Shown: piece by piece, positions 24,570 through 33,377 of the stretch
Layout of the letters: every line of letters starts with the position of its first letter
Numbering within the stretch: position 1 is the first letter of the stretch
DNA from: HGM11501 sp045123995
GTDB taxonomy: Bacteria > Bacillota > Clostridia > CAKSNL01 > HGM11501
NCBI GenBank assembly: GCA_045123995.1
Contig: JBGVKY010000026.1
Location: 248,001-312,000 of the forward strand
Direction: 5' to 3'
Length of the DNA stretch: 64,000 nucleotides
Translations under genes and position numbers: made by a program
The notes under the pieces: model-generated
Seen by the model: only the letters and a program-made list of their open reading frames with translations
Database searches by the model: none
What the model was told of the DNA's origin: nothing

Positions 24570-25496
24570 ATGAATATTTATAAATCTGTAGAAGAACTGG
24601 CAGGCAATACTCCTTTACTGGAGCTTGCTTCCCTGGAAAAAGAATATAACCTAAAAGCAAAAATATTTGCAAAGCTTGAATCCTTTAACCCTGCCGGAAG
24701 TGCCAAGGATCGTGTTGCTATAGCCATGATAAAGGACGCAGAAGACAAAGGCTTATTAAAGGAAGGTTCTGTTATAATCGAACCTACCAGCGGAAACACC
24801 GGAATAGGTCTTGCCTGCTACGGCATAAAAAAAGGCTACCGTGTCATACTCACCATGCCTGACACCATGAGCATTGAAAGAAGAAATCTCTTAAAAGCCT
24901 ATGGTGCCGAAATCATGCTTACCAATGGCGAAAGCGGAATGGCGGGTTCAATCAAAAAAGCAGAGGAACTGGCAAAGGACATAAAAGGAAGCTTTATTCC
25001 CTCTCAGTTTACCAATAAAGCAAATCCCAAAGCCCACTATCTTACAACAGGCCCTGAAATCTATAAAGATACAGATGGGTTAGTTGATATTTTCGTTGCA
25101 GGGGTTGGAACCGGAGGAACTTTGAGCGGAGCAGGAAAATTTTTAAAAGAGCAAAATCCTTTAGTTAAAGTTATTGCGGCAGAGCCTTTTGACTCTCCCC
25201 TTATTTCCGAGGGCAAATCAGGTCCTCACAAGCTTCAGGGAATCGGTGCCAATTTCATTCCTGAAACTTTAGATAAATCCATTATAGACGAGGTTATAAA
25301 GGTAACCACCGAAGATGCCTTCAAAATGGGCCGTCATCTGGCAAGACGCGAGGGTATTTTATCGGGAATTTCATCAGGAGCCGCTCTTTTTGCCGCTTTA
25401 ACTGTTGCCACTAGAGAAGAAAATAAAGAAAAAAACATTGTTGTTATTTTGCCCGATACAGGAGAACGTTATCTTTCATCAGAAATGTTTATATAA
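24570..25496 (+). CDS. cysK: Cysteine synthase (O-acetylserine sulfhydrylase)
   Basis: A PLP enzyme making cysteine from O-acetylserine and sulfide. The 308-residue protein shows GNTPLLEL, the PLP lysine in GSAKDRVA (Lys46), EPTSGNTGIGLA, the phosphate-binding GVGTGGTLSG and the C-terminal LPDTGERYLS. The start ATG 24570 has AAGGAGG 7 bases upstream; an upstream in-frame codon at 24537 has no site. It precedes the metQNI genes, linking sulfur assimilation with uptake of a sulfur amino acid. Distinguishing CysK from CysM is by overall similarity and is likely but not certain. Confidence 0.94.
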   Translation: MNIYKSVEELAGNTPLLELASLEKEYNLKAKIFAKLESFNPAGSAKDRVAIAMIKDAEDKGLLKEGSVIIEPTSGNTGIGLACYGIKKGYRVILTMPDTMSIERRNLLKAYGAEIMLTNGESGMAGSIKKAEELAKDIKGSFIPSQFTNKANPKAHYLTTGPEIYKDTDGLVDIFVAGVGTGGTLSGAGKFLKEQNPLVKVIAAEPFDSPLISEGKSGPHKLQGIGANFIPETLDKSIIDEVIKVTTEDAFKMGRHLARREGILSGISSGAALFAALTVATREENKEKNIVVILPDTGERYLSSEMFI

Positions 25497-25498
25497 AC

Positions 25499-25527
25499 TT
25501 GACAAAATTTTCAATCGGTGATAAAAT
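25499..25527 (+). promoter_or_regulatory. metQ promoter
   Basis: TTGACA (25499-25504) and TAAAAT (25522-25527), 17-base spacer, TGA before the -10, starting two bases after the cysK stop codon. It makes metQ independent of cysK transcription. Confidence 0.78.
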
Positions 25528-25557
25528 GTTTCCAATATTATTTTAGGAGGAATTTAA

Positions 25558-26418
25558 ATGAAAAAGATTATTTCCATTGCCTTGGCATTGGTGCTTTTAG
25601 TAAGCTCAATGGTCCTTTTCGCAGGTTGCGGCAAGGATAAGGCAGCAATTACAATCGCAGTTCCCAATGATACCACAAACGAAGCCCGTGCTCTTCTTTT
25701 ACTTGAACAGCTGGGCTACATAAAGCTCGCTGAGGGTGCGGGAATCACCGCTACCGTAAGAGACATTGCAGAAAATCCCTACGGAATCGAATTCAAAGAG
25801 GTTGAAGCAGCTCAGCTTCCCAATGTTCTTTCCAGTGTTGATTATGCAATCATCAATTCAAACTATGCTATTTCTGCGAATCTTAATCCCATGACCGACG
25901 CTCTTTCCATGGAAGGTGCATTTTCTGCTTACAGCAACATTTTAGCTGTAAAAGAAGGTAACGAAGAAAATCCCGAAATCAAGGCATTGATTGCAGCATT
26001 GGAAAGCCAGAAAGTAGCAGACTATATTACAGAAAAATATGCCGGTGCAGTTGTTTCCACCATCGAAAATCCCACAGACGGATTTGATGCAGCAATTGAT
26101 TACGAAGCTCTTAAGGGTACAGAAATTTCTGTTGCAGCTTCTCCCACTCCTCACGCTGAAATACTTGCCGTTGCAAAGGAAATTTTAGCAGAAAAAGAAA
26201 TCGAACTTAAGGTTATCGAATATACCGATTATGTACAGCCCAACAACGTTGTTGACAGTGGCGAAGTTACAGCAAACTATTTCCAGCACGTTCCTTACCT
26301 TGATGATTTCAACAAGGAAAACGGAACAAAGATTGTTTCTGTTTCCGCTCCTCACGTAGAGCCCATGGGTATCTACGGCGGAAAGCAGACAGCTCTTGAT
26401 GCTATTACGGCTGAATAA
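25558..26418 (+). CDS. metQ: Methionine-type ABC transporter substrate-binding lipoprotein (NlpA/MetQ family)
   Basis: A 286-residue lipoprotein with signal peptide and lipobox FAGC (Cys24). The mature part begins ITIAVPNDTTNEARALLLLE and contains NSNYAISANLNP and VENPTDGF-like segments (IENPTDGFDAAIDYEAL), typical of the NlpA/MetQ binding proteins that capture L- or D-methionine or related thio-compounds. The start ATG has TAGGAGG upstream. A strong terminator separates it from metN, which would make binding protein transcripts more abundant than transporter transcripts. Exact ligand is not determined; proximity to cysK leaves cystine or another sulfur compound open. Confidence 0.88.
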   Translation: MKKIISIALALVLLVSSMVLFAGCGKDKAAITIAVPNDTTNEARALLLLEQLGYIKLAEGAGITATVRDIAENPYGIEFKEVEAAQLPNVLSSVDYAIINSNYAISANLNPMTDALSMEGAFSAYSNILAVKEGNEENPEIKALIAALESQKVADYITEKYAGAVVSTIENPTDGFDAAIDYEALKGTEISVAASPTPHAEILAVAKEILAEKEIELKVIEYTDYVQPNNVVDSGEVTANYFQHVPYLDDFNKENGTKIVSVSAPHVEPMGIYGGKQTALDAITAE

Positions 26419-26430
26419 TAAAATTATTAA

Positions 26431-26460
26431 AATAAGCCGGCTTTGACCGGCTTATTTTTT
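26431..26460 (+). terminator. Hairpin terminator between metQ and metN
   Basis: AATAAGCCGG (26431-26440) pairs with CCGGCTTATT (26447-26456) around CTTTGA, with six T residues. It overlaps the upstream region of metN, so partial read-through is needed for metNI. Confidence 0.85.
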
Positions 26461-26478
26461 AATCACCAGGAGATAACT

Positions 26479-27477
26479 ATGATTAAGATTGAAAACCTGA
26501 CTAAAACTTTCAAAACTATAGATGGAGAGGTAAATGCTTTAACCGACGTTAATTTATCCATTAACGACGGTGATATTTACGGAATTATTGGAATGAGCGG
26601 TGCAGGTAAAAGCACCTTGGTCCGCTGTATAAATATGCTCGAGCGTCCCTCCTTGGGCAGGGTTGTTATAAACGGAAACGATATGTCCTCCTTAACCCCC
26701 TCTGAGCTTCGCGCAATGCGAAGAAAAGTCACCATGATTTTCCAGAGCTTTAATCTTTTAATGCAAAGAACCTGTCTTAAGAATATCTGCTTTCCACTGG
26801 AACTTTCAGGTGTCAGCAAGGCAGATGCTAAAAAAAGAGCACTTGAGCTTTTGGAGATTGTAGGTCTTCCCGATAAGGCAAATGCCTATCCTGCTCAGCT
26901 TTCCGGCGGTCAGATGCAGCGAATTGCAATAGCAAGAGCTCTTGCCACAAACCCCGAGGTTTTACTTTGTGACGAAGCCACAAGCGCACTGGACCCCAAT
27001 ACAACACACTCTATTTTAGAGCTTATAAAGGATATAAACAAAAGACTCGGTATTACAGTTATCATTATAACACATCAGATGAGTGTTGTGGAAGAAATAT
27101 GCAACCGTGTTGCCATTTTAGATGATGGCTTTGTTGTGGAAGAAGGTCTTGTTTCAGACGTTTTCTCAATGCCCAAATCCAGGGCTGCAAAGCGTCTTGT
27201 GTTCCCTGACGGTGCCGAAGCAATACTTCCGGAGCTTTTGGATCAAAGAAAGCTCCGTGTTATATTCAACGGCGCCAATGCAGCAGGCAAGCCTTTAATC
27301 ACACAGATGGCAATTGAGTTAGGAATAGCTGCAAATATTTTAGGAGCCTCCACCAAGGCTATCGGCGAAAAGGCTTTCGGTTCAATCCTTTTGAGTATTC
27401 CCGAAAAGGATTTTGATAAGGCACTTACCTATCTCAATGGTCACGAAAATATACTTATAGAGGAGGTCTCGGAATGA
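26479..27477 (+). CDS. metN: Methionine ABC transporter ATP-binding protein
   Basis: A 332-residue ATPase with Walker A GMSGAGKST, signature LSGGQMQRIAIARAL, Walker B LLCDEATSALD, and a C-terminal NIL domain (about 255-330), the regulatory domain that senses intracellular methionine in MetN. The start is ATG 26479 with CAGGAGAT upstream. It overlaps metI by 4 bases. The NIL domain is what supports the methionine-family call. Confidence 0.92.
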   Translation: MIKIENLTKTFKTIDGEVNALTDVNLSINDGDIYGIIGMSGAGKSTLVRCINMLERPSLGRVVINGNDMSSLTPSELRAMRRKVTMIFQSFNLLMQRTCLKNICFPLELSGVSKADAKKRALELLEIVGLPDKANAYPAQLSGGQMQRIAIARALATNPEVLLCDEATSALDPNTTHSILELIKDINKRLGITVIIITHQMSVVEEICNRVAILDDGFVVEEGLVSDVFSMPKSRAAKRLVFPDGAEAILPELLDQRKLRVIFNGANAAGKPLITQMAIELGIAANILGASTKAIGEKAFGSILLSIPEKDFDKALTYLNGHENILIEEVSE

Positions 27478-28181
27478 TGGCAGGTTTCTTGGAAAATGAA
27501 ATTGTCAAAGATGCCCTCTGGGTTATCGTAAACGAAGTTCCTTTTGCTATCTGGGAAACCGTTTATGTAACTATTTTATCGTCCATCTTCTCGGTTATTT
27601 TAGGACTTCCTTTGGGCGTTCTTTTGGTTGTAGGTGAGAAAAACGGCATTATGCCCCTCCCTTCTTTTTTAATGAGCATTATAAACACGGTTATAAACCT
27701 TTTACGTTCCATTCCGTTTTTAATTCTTATGATTATGGCATTCCCTTTGACCGAACTTATTTTAGGAACACGCCTTGGTACTACCGCCATGATAGTTCCC
27801 CTGGTTATAGCAGCTTTCCCCTTTGTGGCAAGACTGGTAGAAAGCAGTCTTCGTGAAATCAATCCCAATATCATAGAGGCAGCCGAGAGTATGGGCGGAA
27901 CACCTTTTCAGATTATCACAAAGGTTCTAATACCCGAAAGTGTACCGTCGCTTATTTCCAACTTTACAATCGCCGTTACTACCATCTTAGGCTACTCTGC
28001 CATGAGCGGAATCATCGGTGGTGGCGGTCTTGGTAAAATTGCAATCAACTACGGTTACTACCGTTATAAGGACGCCGAAATGTATGTGGCGGTTATCCTT
28101 TTGGTTTTACTTGTTATTCTTTTCCAGAATATAGGTAACTTCCTTTCAAAAAAGAGTGATAAAAGACTTAAAAACAAATAA
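27474..28181 (+). CDS. metI: Methionine ABC transporter permease
   Basis: A 235-residue permease with about five to six membrane helices and the cytoplasmic EAA loop EAAESMGGTPFQIITKVLIPES, which docks to MetN. A GAGGAGG site lies 7 bases before ATG 27474. The gene ends just before a strong bidirectional terminator. Confidence 0.92.
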   Translation: MMAGFLENEIVKDALWVIVNEVPFAIWETVYVTILSSIFSVILGLPLGVLLVVGEKNGIMPLPSFLMSIINTVINLLRSIPFLILMIMAFPLTELILGTRLGTTAMIVPLVIAAFPFVARLVESSLREINPNIIEAAESMGGTPFQIITKVLIPESVPSLISNFTIAVTTILGYSAMSGIIGGGGLGKIAINYGYYRYKDAEMYVAVILLVLLVILFQNIGNFLSKKSDKRLKNK

Positions 28182-28210
28182 AAAAAGAACCGCTTCGGCG
28201 GTTCTTTTTT
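28181..28210. terminator. Bidirectional terminator between metI and rluD
   Basis: AAAAAAGAACCGC and GCGGTTCTTTTTT pair around a TTCG tetraloop with T-runs on both strands, separating the convergent metI and rluD. Confidence 0.93.
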
Positions 28211-29122
28211 TTATTTGTTTATTTTTCTTAATGTTTCCAAAACATTCAAAAAATCATCGGGCATGGGACATGAGTAAGTGACTTTCTCCTTGGTTTCAGG
28301 GTGTATAAATGAAATCTCCCCTGCATGAAGAAGTTGTCCTTCCAGATTGAATTTTTCATTTTTAATTCCATAAGTTTTATCGCCCACAATACTGTGACCT
28401 TTATATTTCATATGAACTCTTATCTGGTGAGTTCTTCCTGTTTCAAGTTTGCATTTTATAAAGGTATATCCTGAAAAACGCTCCAGCACAGTAAAGTGCG
28501 TAACGGCAAATCTTCCATCTTCCCTTATTGCCATTTCTTTTCTGTCCTTCGGGTTTCTTCCTATAGGGGCATTTATAACTCCATCATCTTCCTTTATATT
28601 GCCGTTTACAAGAGCATAGTAAACACGGGACAAGCTTCTGTCTGCTAGTTGCTCTGTCAGACTCTTATGAGCTTCGTCATTTTTTGCAATTACTAAAAGA
28701 CCTGTTGTGTCCTTATCAATTCTGTGCACTATTCCGGGACGGAACTTTCCGTTTATTCCGGACAAACTTCCTTTGCAGTGAAAAAGGGCAGCATTTACCA
28801 GTGTTCCTTTTTCGTTTCCTGCCGCCGGATGAACCACCATTCCCCTTTCTTTGTTTACCACAAGAACATAATCATCTTCAAAAACAATCGAAAGAGGGAT
28901 ATCTTCAGGCTCCGCTTCTATGGGAGAAGGCTCTTCCTCGTAAAAAGTGATTTCATCGCCTTTTTTGGTTTTGTAATTACTTTTAACGGTTTTTCCAGAT
29001 ACTAAAACCTTTCCCCCATCTAAAAGTCTTTTTGCATATGAACGGGAAATGTCAGAGAAATTCTCTGACATTAAAACATCTATTCTTTTTTCTTCTTCGG
29101 CAACAAATTTAATTTCTTCCAT
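28211..29122 (-). CDS. RluA-family pseudouridine synthase (RluD-like)
   Basis: A 303-residue enzyme that isomerises uridine in rRNA. It has an N-terminal S4 RNA-binding domain (about 12-70, VDVLMSENFSDISRSYAKRLLDGG-type start), the catalytic Asp in HRIDKDTTGLLV near residue 137, and the C-terminal GRTHQIRVHMKYKGHSIVGD block. RluD-type enzymes modify helix 69 of 23S rRNA; the exact target here is inferred. It overlaps lspA by 14 bases, the standard lspA-rluD pairing of Bacillota. Confidence 0.92.
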   Translation of the reverse strand: MEEIKFVAEEEKRIDVLMSENFSDISRSYAKRLLDGGKVLVSGKTVKSNYKTKKGDEITFYEEEPSPIEAEPEDIPLSIVFEDDYVLVVNKERGMVVHPAAGNEKGTLVNAALFHCKGSLSGINGKFRPGIVHRIDKDTTGLLVIAKNDEAHKSLTEQLADRSLSRVYYALVNGNIKEDDGVINAPIGRNPKDRKEMAIREDGRFAVTHFTVLERFSGYTFIKCKLETGRTHQIRVHMKYKGHSIVGDKTYGIKNEKFNLEGQLLHAGEISFIHPETKEKVTYSCPMPDDFLNVLETLRKINK

Positions 29123-29582
29123 TTTTCTTTCCTTTTATTTCTTCAATGAAAAAATAGATTATTGCTAAAACAGCACCAACTACAACAAAGCAGTCTGCTA
29201 CATTGAAAATCGCAAAATTGATAAGGCAAAAATCAAAAAAGTCCACAACCTTACCTGTCATAATTCTATCTATAAGGTTTCCCATTCCACCGCCTATAAT
29301 AAAAGCGGCTGCCAATAAGAACAACTTATTTCTTTCCTTGTTTTTAAGGATGTAATATAAAAGATAGGCAATCAGAGCCACTGTTATAACTACAAAAAAC
29401 CATCGGCCCCCTTGCATCATTCCGAAAGATGCACCCTCATTTTTTACAAAGGTTAAATGAAAAACATTTTTCCACAAAGGAATTGACTGGCCAAGATGCA
29501 TGTTTTTTAAGACAATCTGTTTTGTTATAAAGTCAAATATGACTATGGCTAAACTGATTAAGCCGAAAGGTAATAAATACAT
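29109..29582 (-). CDS. lspA: Lipoprotein signal peptidase (signal peptidase II)
   Basis: Cleaves diacylglyceryl-prolipoproteins before the lipidated cysteine. The 157-residue protein has four membrane helices and the conserved blocks FVKNEGASFGMM, GGGMGNLIDRIMTGKVVDFFDF and FNVADCFVVVG, which hold the two catalytic aspartates (in VVDF and NVAD). The start ATG 29582 has AAAGGTG upstream; longer in-frame starts would overlap divIVA and add an unlikely basic leader. Its substrates in this window include the metQ, livJ and DUF4430 lipoproteins. Confidence 0.95.
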   Translation of the reverse strand: MYLLPFGLISLAIVIFDFITKQIVLKNMHLGQSIPLWKNVFHLTFVKNEGASFGMMQGGRWFFVVITVALIAYLLYYILKNKERNKLFLLAAAFIIGGGMGNLIDRIMTGKVVDFFDFCLINFAIFNVADCFVVVGAVLAIIYFFIEEIKGKKNGRN

Positions 29583-29592
29583 AAAAGCACCT

Positions 29593-30039
29593 TTATTCTT
29601 CAGTCTTGTTAAGATATTTAATCTGAGCCTCGAAAAGAGCGGACATTTTTGTAATAAATACATCAACCTCATTTTTTAAGGCTTCTTTTCTTCTTTCCAT
29701 CTCTTCTTTTTCTTTTTCAGCATTACTTAAAATTTCCCTTGCATCAGCCTCGGCATTTTTAATTATAAACTCCGCTTCTTTCTGTGCAGTATTTTTAAGT
29801 TCCTCACTGCTTTTCTGCGCCGCAATAAGTACGTTATGCAATGATTCTTTCATTTCAACACTTTCGGCAAGTGCTGCTTCAAGCTCTCTTATTTTCTTTT
29901 TCATATCGGCGTTTTCTATGTAAAGTTCTTCATAGTCGTGTCTTAAAACACCAAAGGTTCTTTCCACATCTTCGGTGTCATAGCCGCCAAACACCTTTTT
30001 TTCAAATTCAATCTGCTGAAGCTCCAACGGTGAATACAT
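29593..30039 (-). CDS. divIVA: DivIVA-family septum/pole protein
   Basis: A 148-residue coiled-coil protein. The N-terminus SPLELQQIEFEKKVFGGYDTEDV is the DivIVA membrane-binding region with the conserved FxxxxxGYDxxEVD-like pattern, followed by long heptad-rich helix to residue 145. DivIVA marks negatively curved membrane at septa and poles. The ATG has AAGGGGG upstream. Its place at the end of the ylm cluster, after ylmH, is conserved in Bacillota. Confidence 0.92.
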   Translation of the reverse strand: MYSPLELQQIEFEKKVFGGYDTEDVERTFGVLRHDYEELYIENADMKKKIRELEAALAESVEMKESLHNVLIAAQKSSEELKNTAQKEAEFIIKNAEADAREILSNAEKEKEEMERRKEALKNEVDVFITKMSALFEAQIKYLNKTEE

Positions 30040-30050
30040 AATAATCCCCC

Positions 30051-30812
30051 TTATTTATATTTCTTAATAAGAATAAACTGACGTCCTTTTTTGCTTAAAT
30101 CTCCGAATGAAGAAATTTCAGCCTTTCCCTTTCCTCTTAAGGAAAGGACGTCCCCTTCTATTATCTTTTTGTCCTGAGAGTCTAAAATTCTGTAATTTAA
30201 GGTCACAAGTCCTCTTTTAATAGCCTCCTGGGAGTCGCTCCTCGAAATGTTGAAAACTGTGGCCACCACAGCGTCAGCCCTCGGTGATGCTACACTTTTT
30301 TTAATCTCTTCAAATTCTCTTTCTATTAAAATCTCATCCGGCGTTAAAATCTTGTTTGCAACAAAAATTCTGCCTACCGAAGTCAGATTTTCAGAGATAT
30401 AGTCTGCCATTTTGGAAAGAACATAAATATAGGAAACTTCCTCTTTTTTAATGATATCTCCTATATTTTCCCTTGTTATTCCAAGTCCCATAAGGCTTCC
30501 CAAAAAATCCCTGTGGGTAAGATTAGAAAAATCTCCTCTTGACTCTATTAACGAGACAGCGTCTGAAAAATTATCTTCGGAAAATCCCATGATGGTTCTC
30601 TCTGCCTCGTGATATCCTCCGTAAAAATAAACATTTTCTCCCTTAAAGGCACGTTCCGCCAAAGATTTTTCCAGAGGTGATAAAAAAGATGAGCATTTTG
30701 AAAATCCGCTTTTTTTATAAAAGCAATAATTATCATAGGCTTTGGCAAGAAAAAGCTTTTCTTCTTCTGTTGCCCCGTTCTTTAAAACAGCCTCGCGAGA
30801 TATGAAAGACAT
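30051..30812 (-). CDS. ylmH: S4-domain RNA-binding protein YlmH
   Basis: A 253-residue protein with the YlmH N-terminal region (FLSPLEKSLAE, VYFYGGYHEAERTIMGF) and a C-terminal S4 RNA-binding domain (about 180-240). YlmH homologues in Bacillus act in ribosome rescue by helping peptidyl-tRNA handling on split 50S subunits, and the gene sits in the division cluster. The start ATG 30812 overlaps yggT by 31 bases; the ribosome binding site is weak, suggesting translational coupling. Confidence 0.88.
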   Translation of the reverse strand: MSFISREAVLKNGATEEEKLFLAKAYDNYCFYKKSGFSKCSSFLSPLEKSLAERAFKGENVYFYGGYHEAERTIMGFSEDNFSDAVSLIESRGDFSNLTHRDFLGSLMGLGITRENIGDIIKKEEVSYIYVLSKMADYISENLTSVGRIFVANKILTPDEILIEREFEEIKKSVASPRADAVVATVFNISRSDSQEAIKRGLVTLNYRILDSQDKKIIEGDVLSLRGKGKAEISSFGDLSKKGRQFILIKKYK

Positions 30813-31045
30813 CTTTCAACTACTCCTATTATTAAAATGGCAAGTATCGGAGTGAAATCAAACATTCCGTTGCCTATTGAGCTTTTGCTTAAAAGTCTTC
30901 TTAAAGGTGACAAAAAAGGCTCTGTAATTTTTGAAAGCAGTCCGTAAAATTCATTATACGGAAAGAAAGACATAATACATCTTACTAAAATAACAAGTTC
31001 CAAAAGCTCTAAAATCCTGTATGCAATAAAAAATATCAGTCCCAT
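30782..31045 (-). CDS. YggT family membrane protein
   Basis: An 87-residue protein with two hydrophobic segments (about 4-28 and 62-84) and the family pattern CIMSFFPYNEFY and LLSKITEPFLSPLRRLL, typical of YggT/YlmG. Homologues in Bacillota and chloroplasts are linked to membrane organisation near the division site. I prefer ATG 31045 (GGAG nine bases upstream) to the TTG at 31051 that overlaps the sepF stop. Confidence 0.88.
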   Translation of the reverse strand: MGLIFFIAYRILELLELVILVRCIMSFFPYNEFYGLLSKITEPFLSPLRRLLSKSSIGNGMFDFTPILAILIIGVVERCLSYLARLF

Positions 31046-31047
31046 AA

Positions 31048-31524
31048 TCAATAGCTCCAGGGGAAAATACCCTTATTCTTAAGCTCGTCCTTAAAGTCTC
31101 CTAAAATACCAACGTTATAGGGAGTTACAAGGAAAATCATATTTGAAATTTTCTGAATATCTCCGCCAAGAGCATAGGAAGCACCGGATACAAAGTCAAC
31201 CATGCGGCGAGCCTGCTCCTTTTCAATCTTTTCAAGGTTTACAATAACGGGTTTGTTTGATTTTAAGTTGTCTGCAATTTCTCTTGCTTCTTCAAAGGTT
31301 TCGGGCTGAATAACAACAACCTTGAACTGTGTGGTTGAAGTGATGTTTACAACCTTTCCTTTTTTGACATTCTTTGAATAATCGTCTTCTTTTTTTGTCT
31401 CTTCACGGGGTGCAAAAAAATCCTTCTTTTCTTCTTTTTTATAGGATTCTTCTCCTATAACCTCATCCTCGTATTCTTCGGGACCGAAAATCATATCACT
31501 GATTTTATTTAGTATGTTTCCCAT
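31048..31524 (-). CDS. sepF: Cell division protein SepF
   Basis: A 158-residue FtsZ-membrane anchor. The amphipathic N-terminus MGNILNKISDMIFG is followed by a charged linker and the SepF core (about 75-155) with VVVIQPETFEEAREIADNLK, NKPVIVNLEKIEKEQARRMVDF and SGASYALGGDIQKISNMIF, including the conserved Gly in the dimer interface. Normal length. Lies between yggS and yggT as usual. Confidence 0.95.
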   Translation of the reverse strand: MGNILNKISDMIFGPEEYEDEVIGEESYKKEEKKDFFAPREETKKEDDYSKNVKKGKVVNITSTTQFKVVVIQPETFEEAREIADNLKSNKPVIVNLEKIEKEQARRMVDFVSGASYALGGDIQKISNMIFLVTPYNVGILGDFKDELKNKGIFPWSY

Positions 31525-31537
31525 GTTGGCACTTCCT

Positions 31538-32224
31538 TTACTTATTATAATTTCTTGCTCCGAATATTTTTGTTCCGACTCTCACAATCGTTGCGCCCTC
31601 TTCTACCGCCACTTCAAAATCTCCGCTCATTCCCATGGAAAGATGAGTCAGTGTGGGTACTATAAGTTTTGATTCTTCAAAGCATTCTTTCATTTTTTTG
31701 AAGATTTCCCTGTTGTCTTCGGCATTTTCAACGAATGGGGCAACGGTCATAAGCCCCTTTATTTCAATATTCTGAAACTTTTCCATTTCTTTTATTATAT
31801 ATGGAGTCCCGGAAAAAGTCAAACCAAATTTATTTTCTTCATCACCGGAATTAACCTCTATGAGACAGGATACTTTCATTTCTCTTTTTTTCGCCTCGGA
31901 ATCTATTTTTTCTGCCAGTTCAAGAGAATCTACCGAGTGTATCATTTTTGCTCTCGGCACTACATATTTCACCTTATTTTTCTGAAGATGACCTATAAAA
32001 TGCCAGGGAAGTTCGGGAGCACGGTCGAACTTGTCCTTAAATTCCTGAACGTAATTTTCTCCTAAAAGAACATTACAATCAGCAGCTTCAATTGCCTCTT
32101 CCAGAGTCTTGGTTTTTGACACAGCCATCAAAAGCACATCATCGGGCTTTCTTCCGCCCCTTATTGCCGCCTCTTTTATTTTTTCCTTAATTTCCTTTAT
32201 GTTTTCACTAATAGTAGAACTCAC
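31538..32224 (-). CDS. YggS/YlmE family PLP homeostasis protein
   Basis: A 228-residue TIM-barrel PLP-binding protein with the PLP lysine in AVSKTK (Lys37), GENYVQE, WHFIGHLQKNK, SVDSLELA and LSMGMSGDFEVAVEEGATIVRVG. The family (YggS, YlmE, PLPBP) keeps free PLP and amino-acid pools balanced. The start is GTG 32224 with GAGGGGG about 6 bases upstream. It overlaps the HlyD-like gene by 17 bases. Confidence 0.94.
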   Translation of the reverse strand: MSSTISENIKEIKEKIKEAAIRGGRKPDDVLLMAVSKTKTLEEAIEAADCNVLLGENYVQEFKDKFDRAPELPWHFIGHLQKNKVKYVVPRAKMIHSVDSLELAEKIDSEAKKREMKVSCLIEVNSGDEENKFGLTFSGTPYIIKEMEKFQNIEIKGLMTVAPFVENAEDNREIFKKMKECFEESKLIVPTLTHLSMGMSGDFEVAVEEGATIVRVGTKIFGARNYNK

Positions 32225-33377
32225 TTAAATCCCCCTCTATCAAAACATTATCATAAAGCTTAAGTTCTGTACGTCCGCTTGGATTTACAACAGAGTATTC
32301 TTCATCGCTATATATAATTTCTGTTTCCTTGAAGACCAAGGAATTTCCCTTATTTACAAATACTCCGTACTTGTTCTCATAAAGATGAAAAGCCTTGGAG
32401 GGAATCACATAGCCCGAATATTCCGAGAACACAATTTTCACATCCAGAAATCTTTCGCTTCCTATTCCCTTAAAATCTCTGTCTGATGATATGGTTACCA
32501 TGCAGTCTCCGTCATAAGGTGCCGAAATATATACTATTTGTCCTTTTATTTCTTCCCCTGCTTTTGTTATCATTTTAACGTTTTTACCTTCTGTTGCCCC
32601 TACCATGTAGTCAGAGGGAATTTTACACATTATGAGCCATGAGTAGTTATCTACAATTTTACATTTTTTCAGGTTATTTTCCTTGACTTGTCCCATGAGT
32701 TCGTTAAATTCCAATACGGTAATATTTTTTGCTTTTTTAAAATCCACTGCTCCCTCAAATCCGTCAGTGCTTTTAACAAATATTCCGCTTCCTTCCGCTT
32801 TTATATCATATTTTGCAGAAGAGAGTCTTGCCTCAAGTGCCGTTCTTTCTTTTATAAGCTCTTTTTCTTCCGTCTTTTCATTGCTCTTTCCCGAATGCTT
32901 TATATTAAAAAGAGTATTCAGTCTGCTGCCTGTAAGATAAGCGTCTGACAAATTTCCTTCGTAGATTTTTCTTTCAAGAGAATCTATATCCTCGTCTATG
33001 TAGGACTCAATTTTTACCACGTCATTTCGGGTGAGACTTACATATTCGTCACTTAAGTTTTTGATTTTTTCATCTATAGCGTAAATCTCAGACAAGATAT
33101 TTCCGTCAGATTCCTTATCGTAAACCGAAGCCACAAAAGAGCCACCTGCAACTCTTTCTCCCTCGTCGGCATAGAATCTTACAAAAGCTCCTCCGGATAA
33201 ATCTATAACATTTTCGTTCTTTACTATATAGCCTTTGGTTTCAAAGGCTTCTGATACGGTCTGCACGGTTACGATTACGTTTTTCCCTGCATCATAATTC
33301 AAAAATGAATATACCGATAGAAAAATCAATGTCCCTAAAACTATTAAAATCACACTCAAAGTAATTTTATTTCTCAC
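32208..33377 (-). CDS. HlyD-like membrane-anchored adaptor protein
   Basis: A 389-residue protein with one N-terminal membrane helix (about 7-25), a biotinyl/lipoyl-like half-motif (VRFYADEGERVAGGSFVASVYD), a central coiled-coil stretch (about 95-175), a second half-motif (AEGSGIFVKSTDGFEG) and a C-terminal beta-rich region, the layout of HlyD/RND periplasmic adaptors. No cognate transporter is adjacent. The gene sits in the division cluster between miaA and yggS, an arrangement I recall from Clostridia, so a role in envelope or division is possible. The start is GTG 33377 with AAAGGAGGT 6-7 bases upstream, overlapping miaA by 11 bases. Confidence 0.78.
   Translation of the reverse strand: MRNKITLSVILIVLGTLIFLSVYSFLNYDAGKNVIVTVQTVSEAFETKGYIVKNENVIDLSGGAFVRFYADEGERVAGGSFVASVYDKESDGNILSEIYAIDEKIKNLSDEYVSLTRNDVVKIESYIDEDIDSLERKIYEGNLSDAYLTGSRLNTLFNIKHSGKSNEKTEEKELIKERTALEARLSSAKYDIKAEGSGIFVKSTDGFEGAVDFKKAKNITVLEFNELMGQVKENNLKKCKIVDNYSWLIMCKIPSDYMVGATEGKNVKMITKAGEEIKGQIVYISAPYDGDCMVTISSDRDFKGIGSERFLDVKIVFSEYSGYVIPSKAFHLYENKYGVFVNKGNSLVFKETEIIYSDEEYSVVNPSGRTELKLYDNVLIEGDLSEFYY

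Noticed and set aside
24147..24570. T-box or SAM riboswitch upstream of pheA or cysK
   Set aside because: No T-box sequence (AGGGTGGNACCGCG-like) and no S-box core is present on either strand; the leader peptide and attenuator explain the region.
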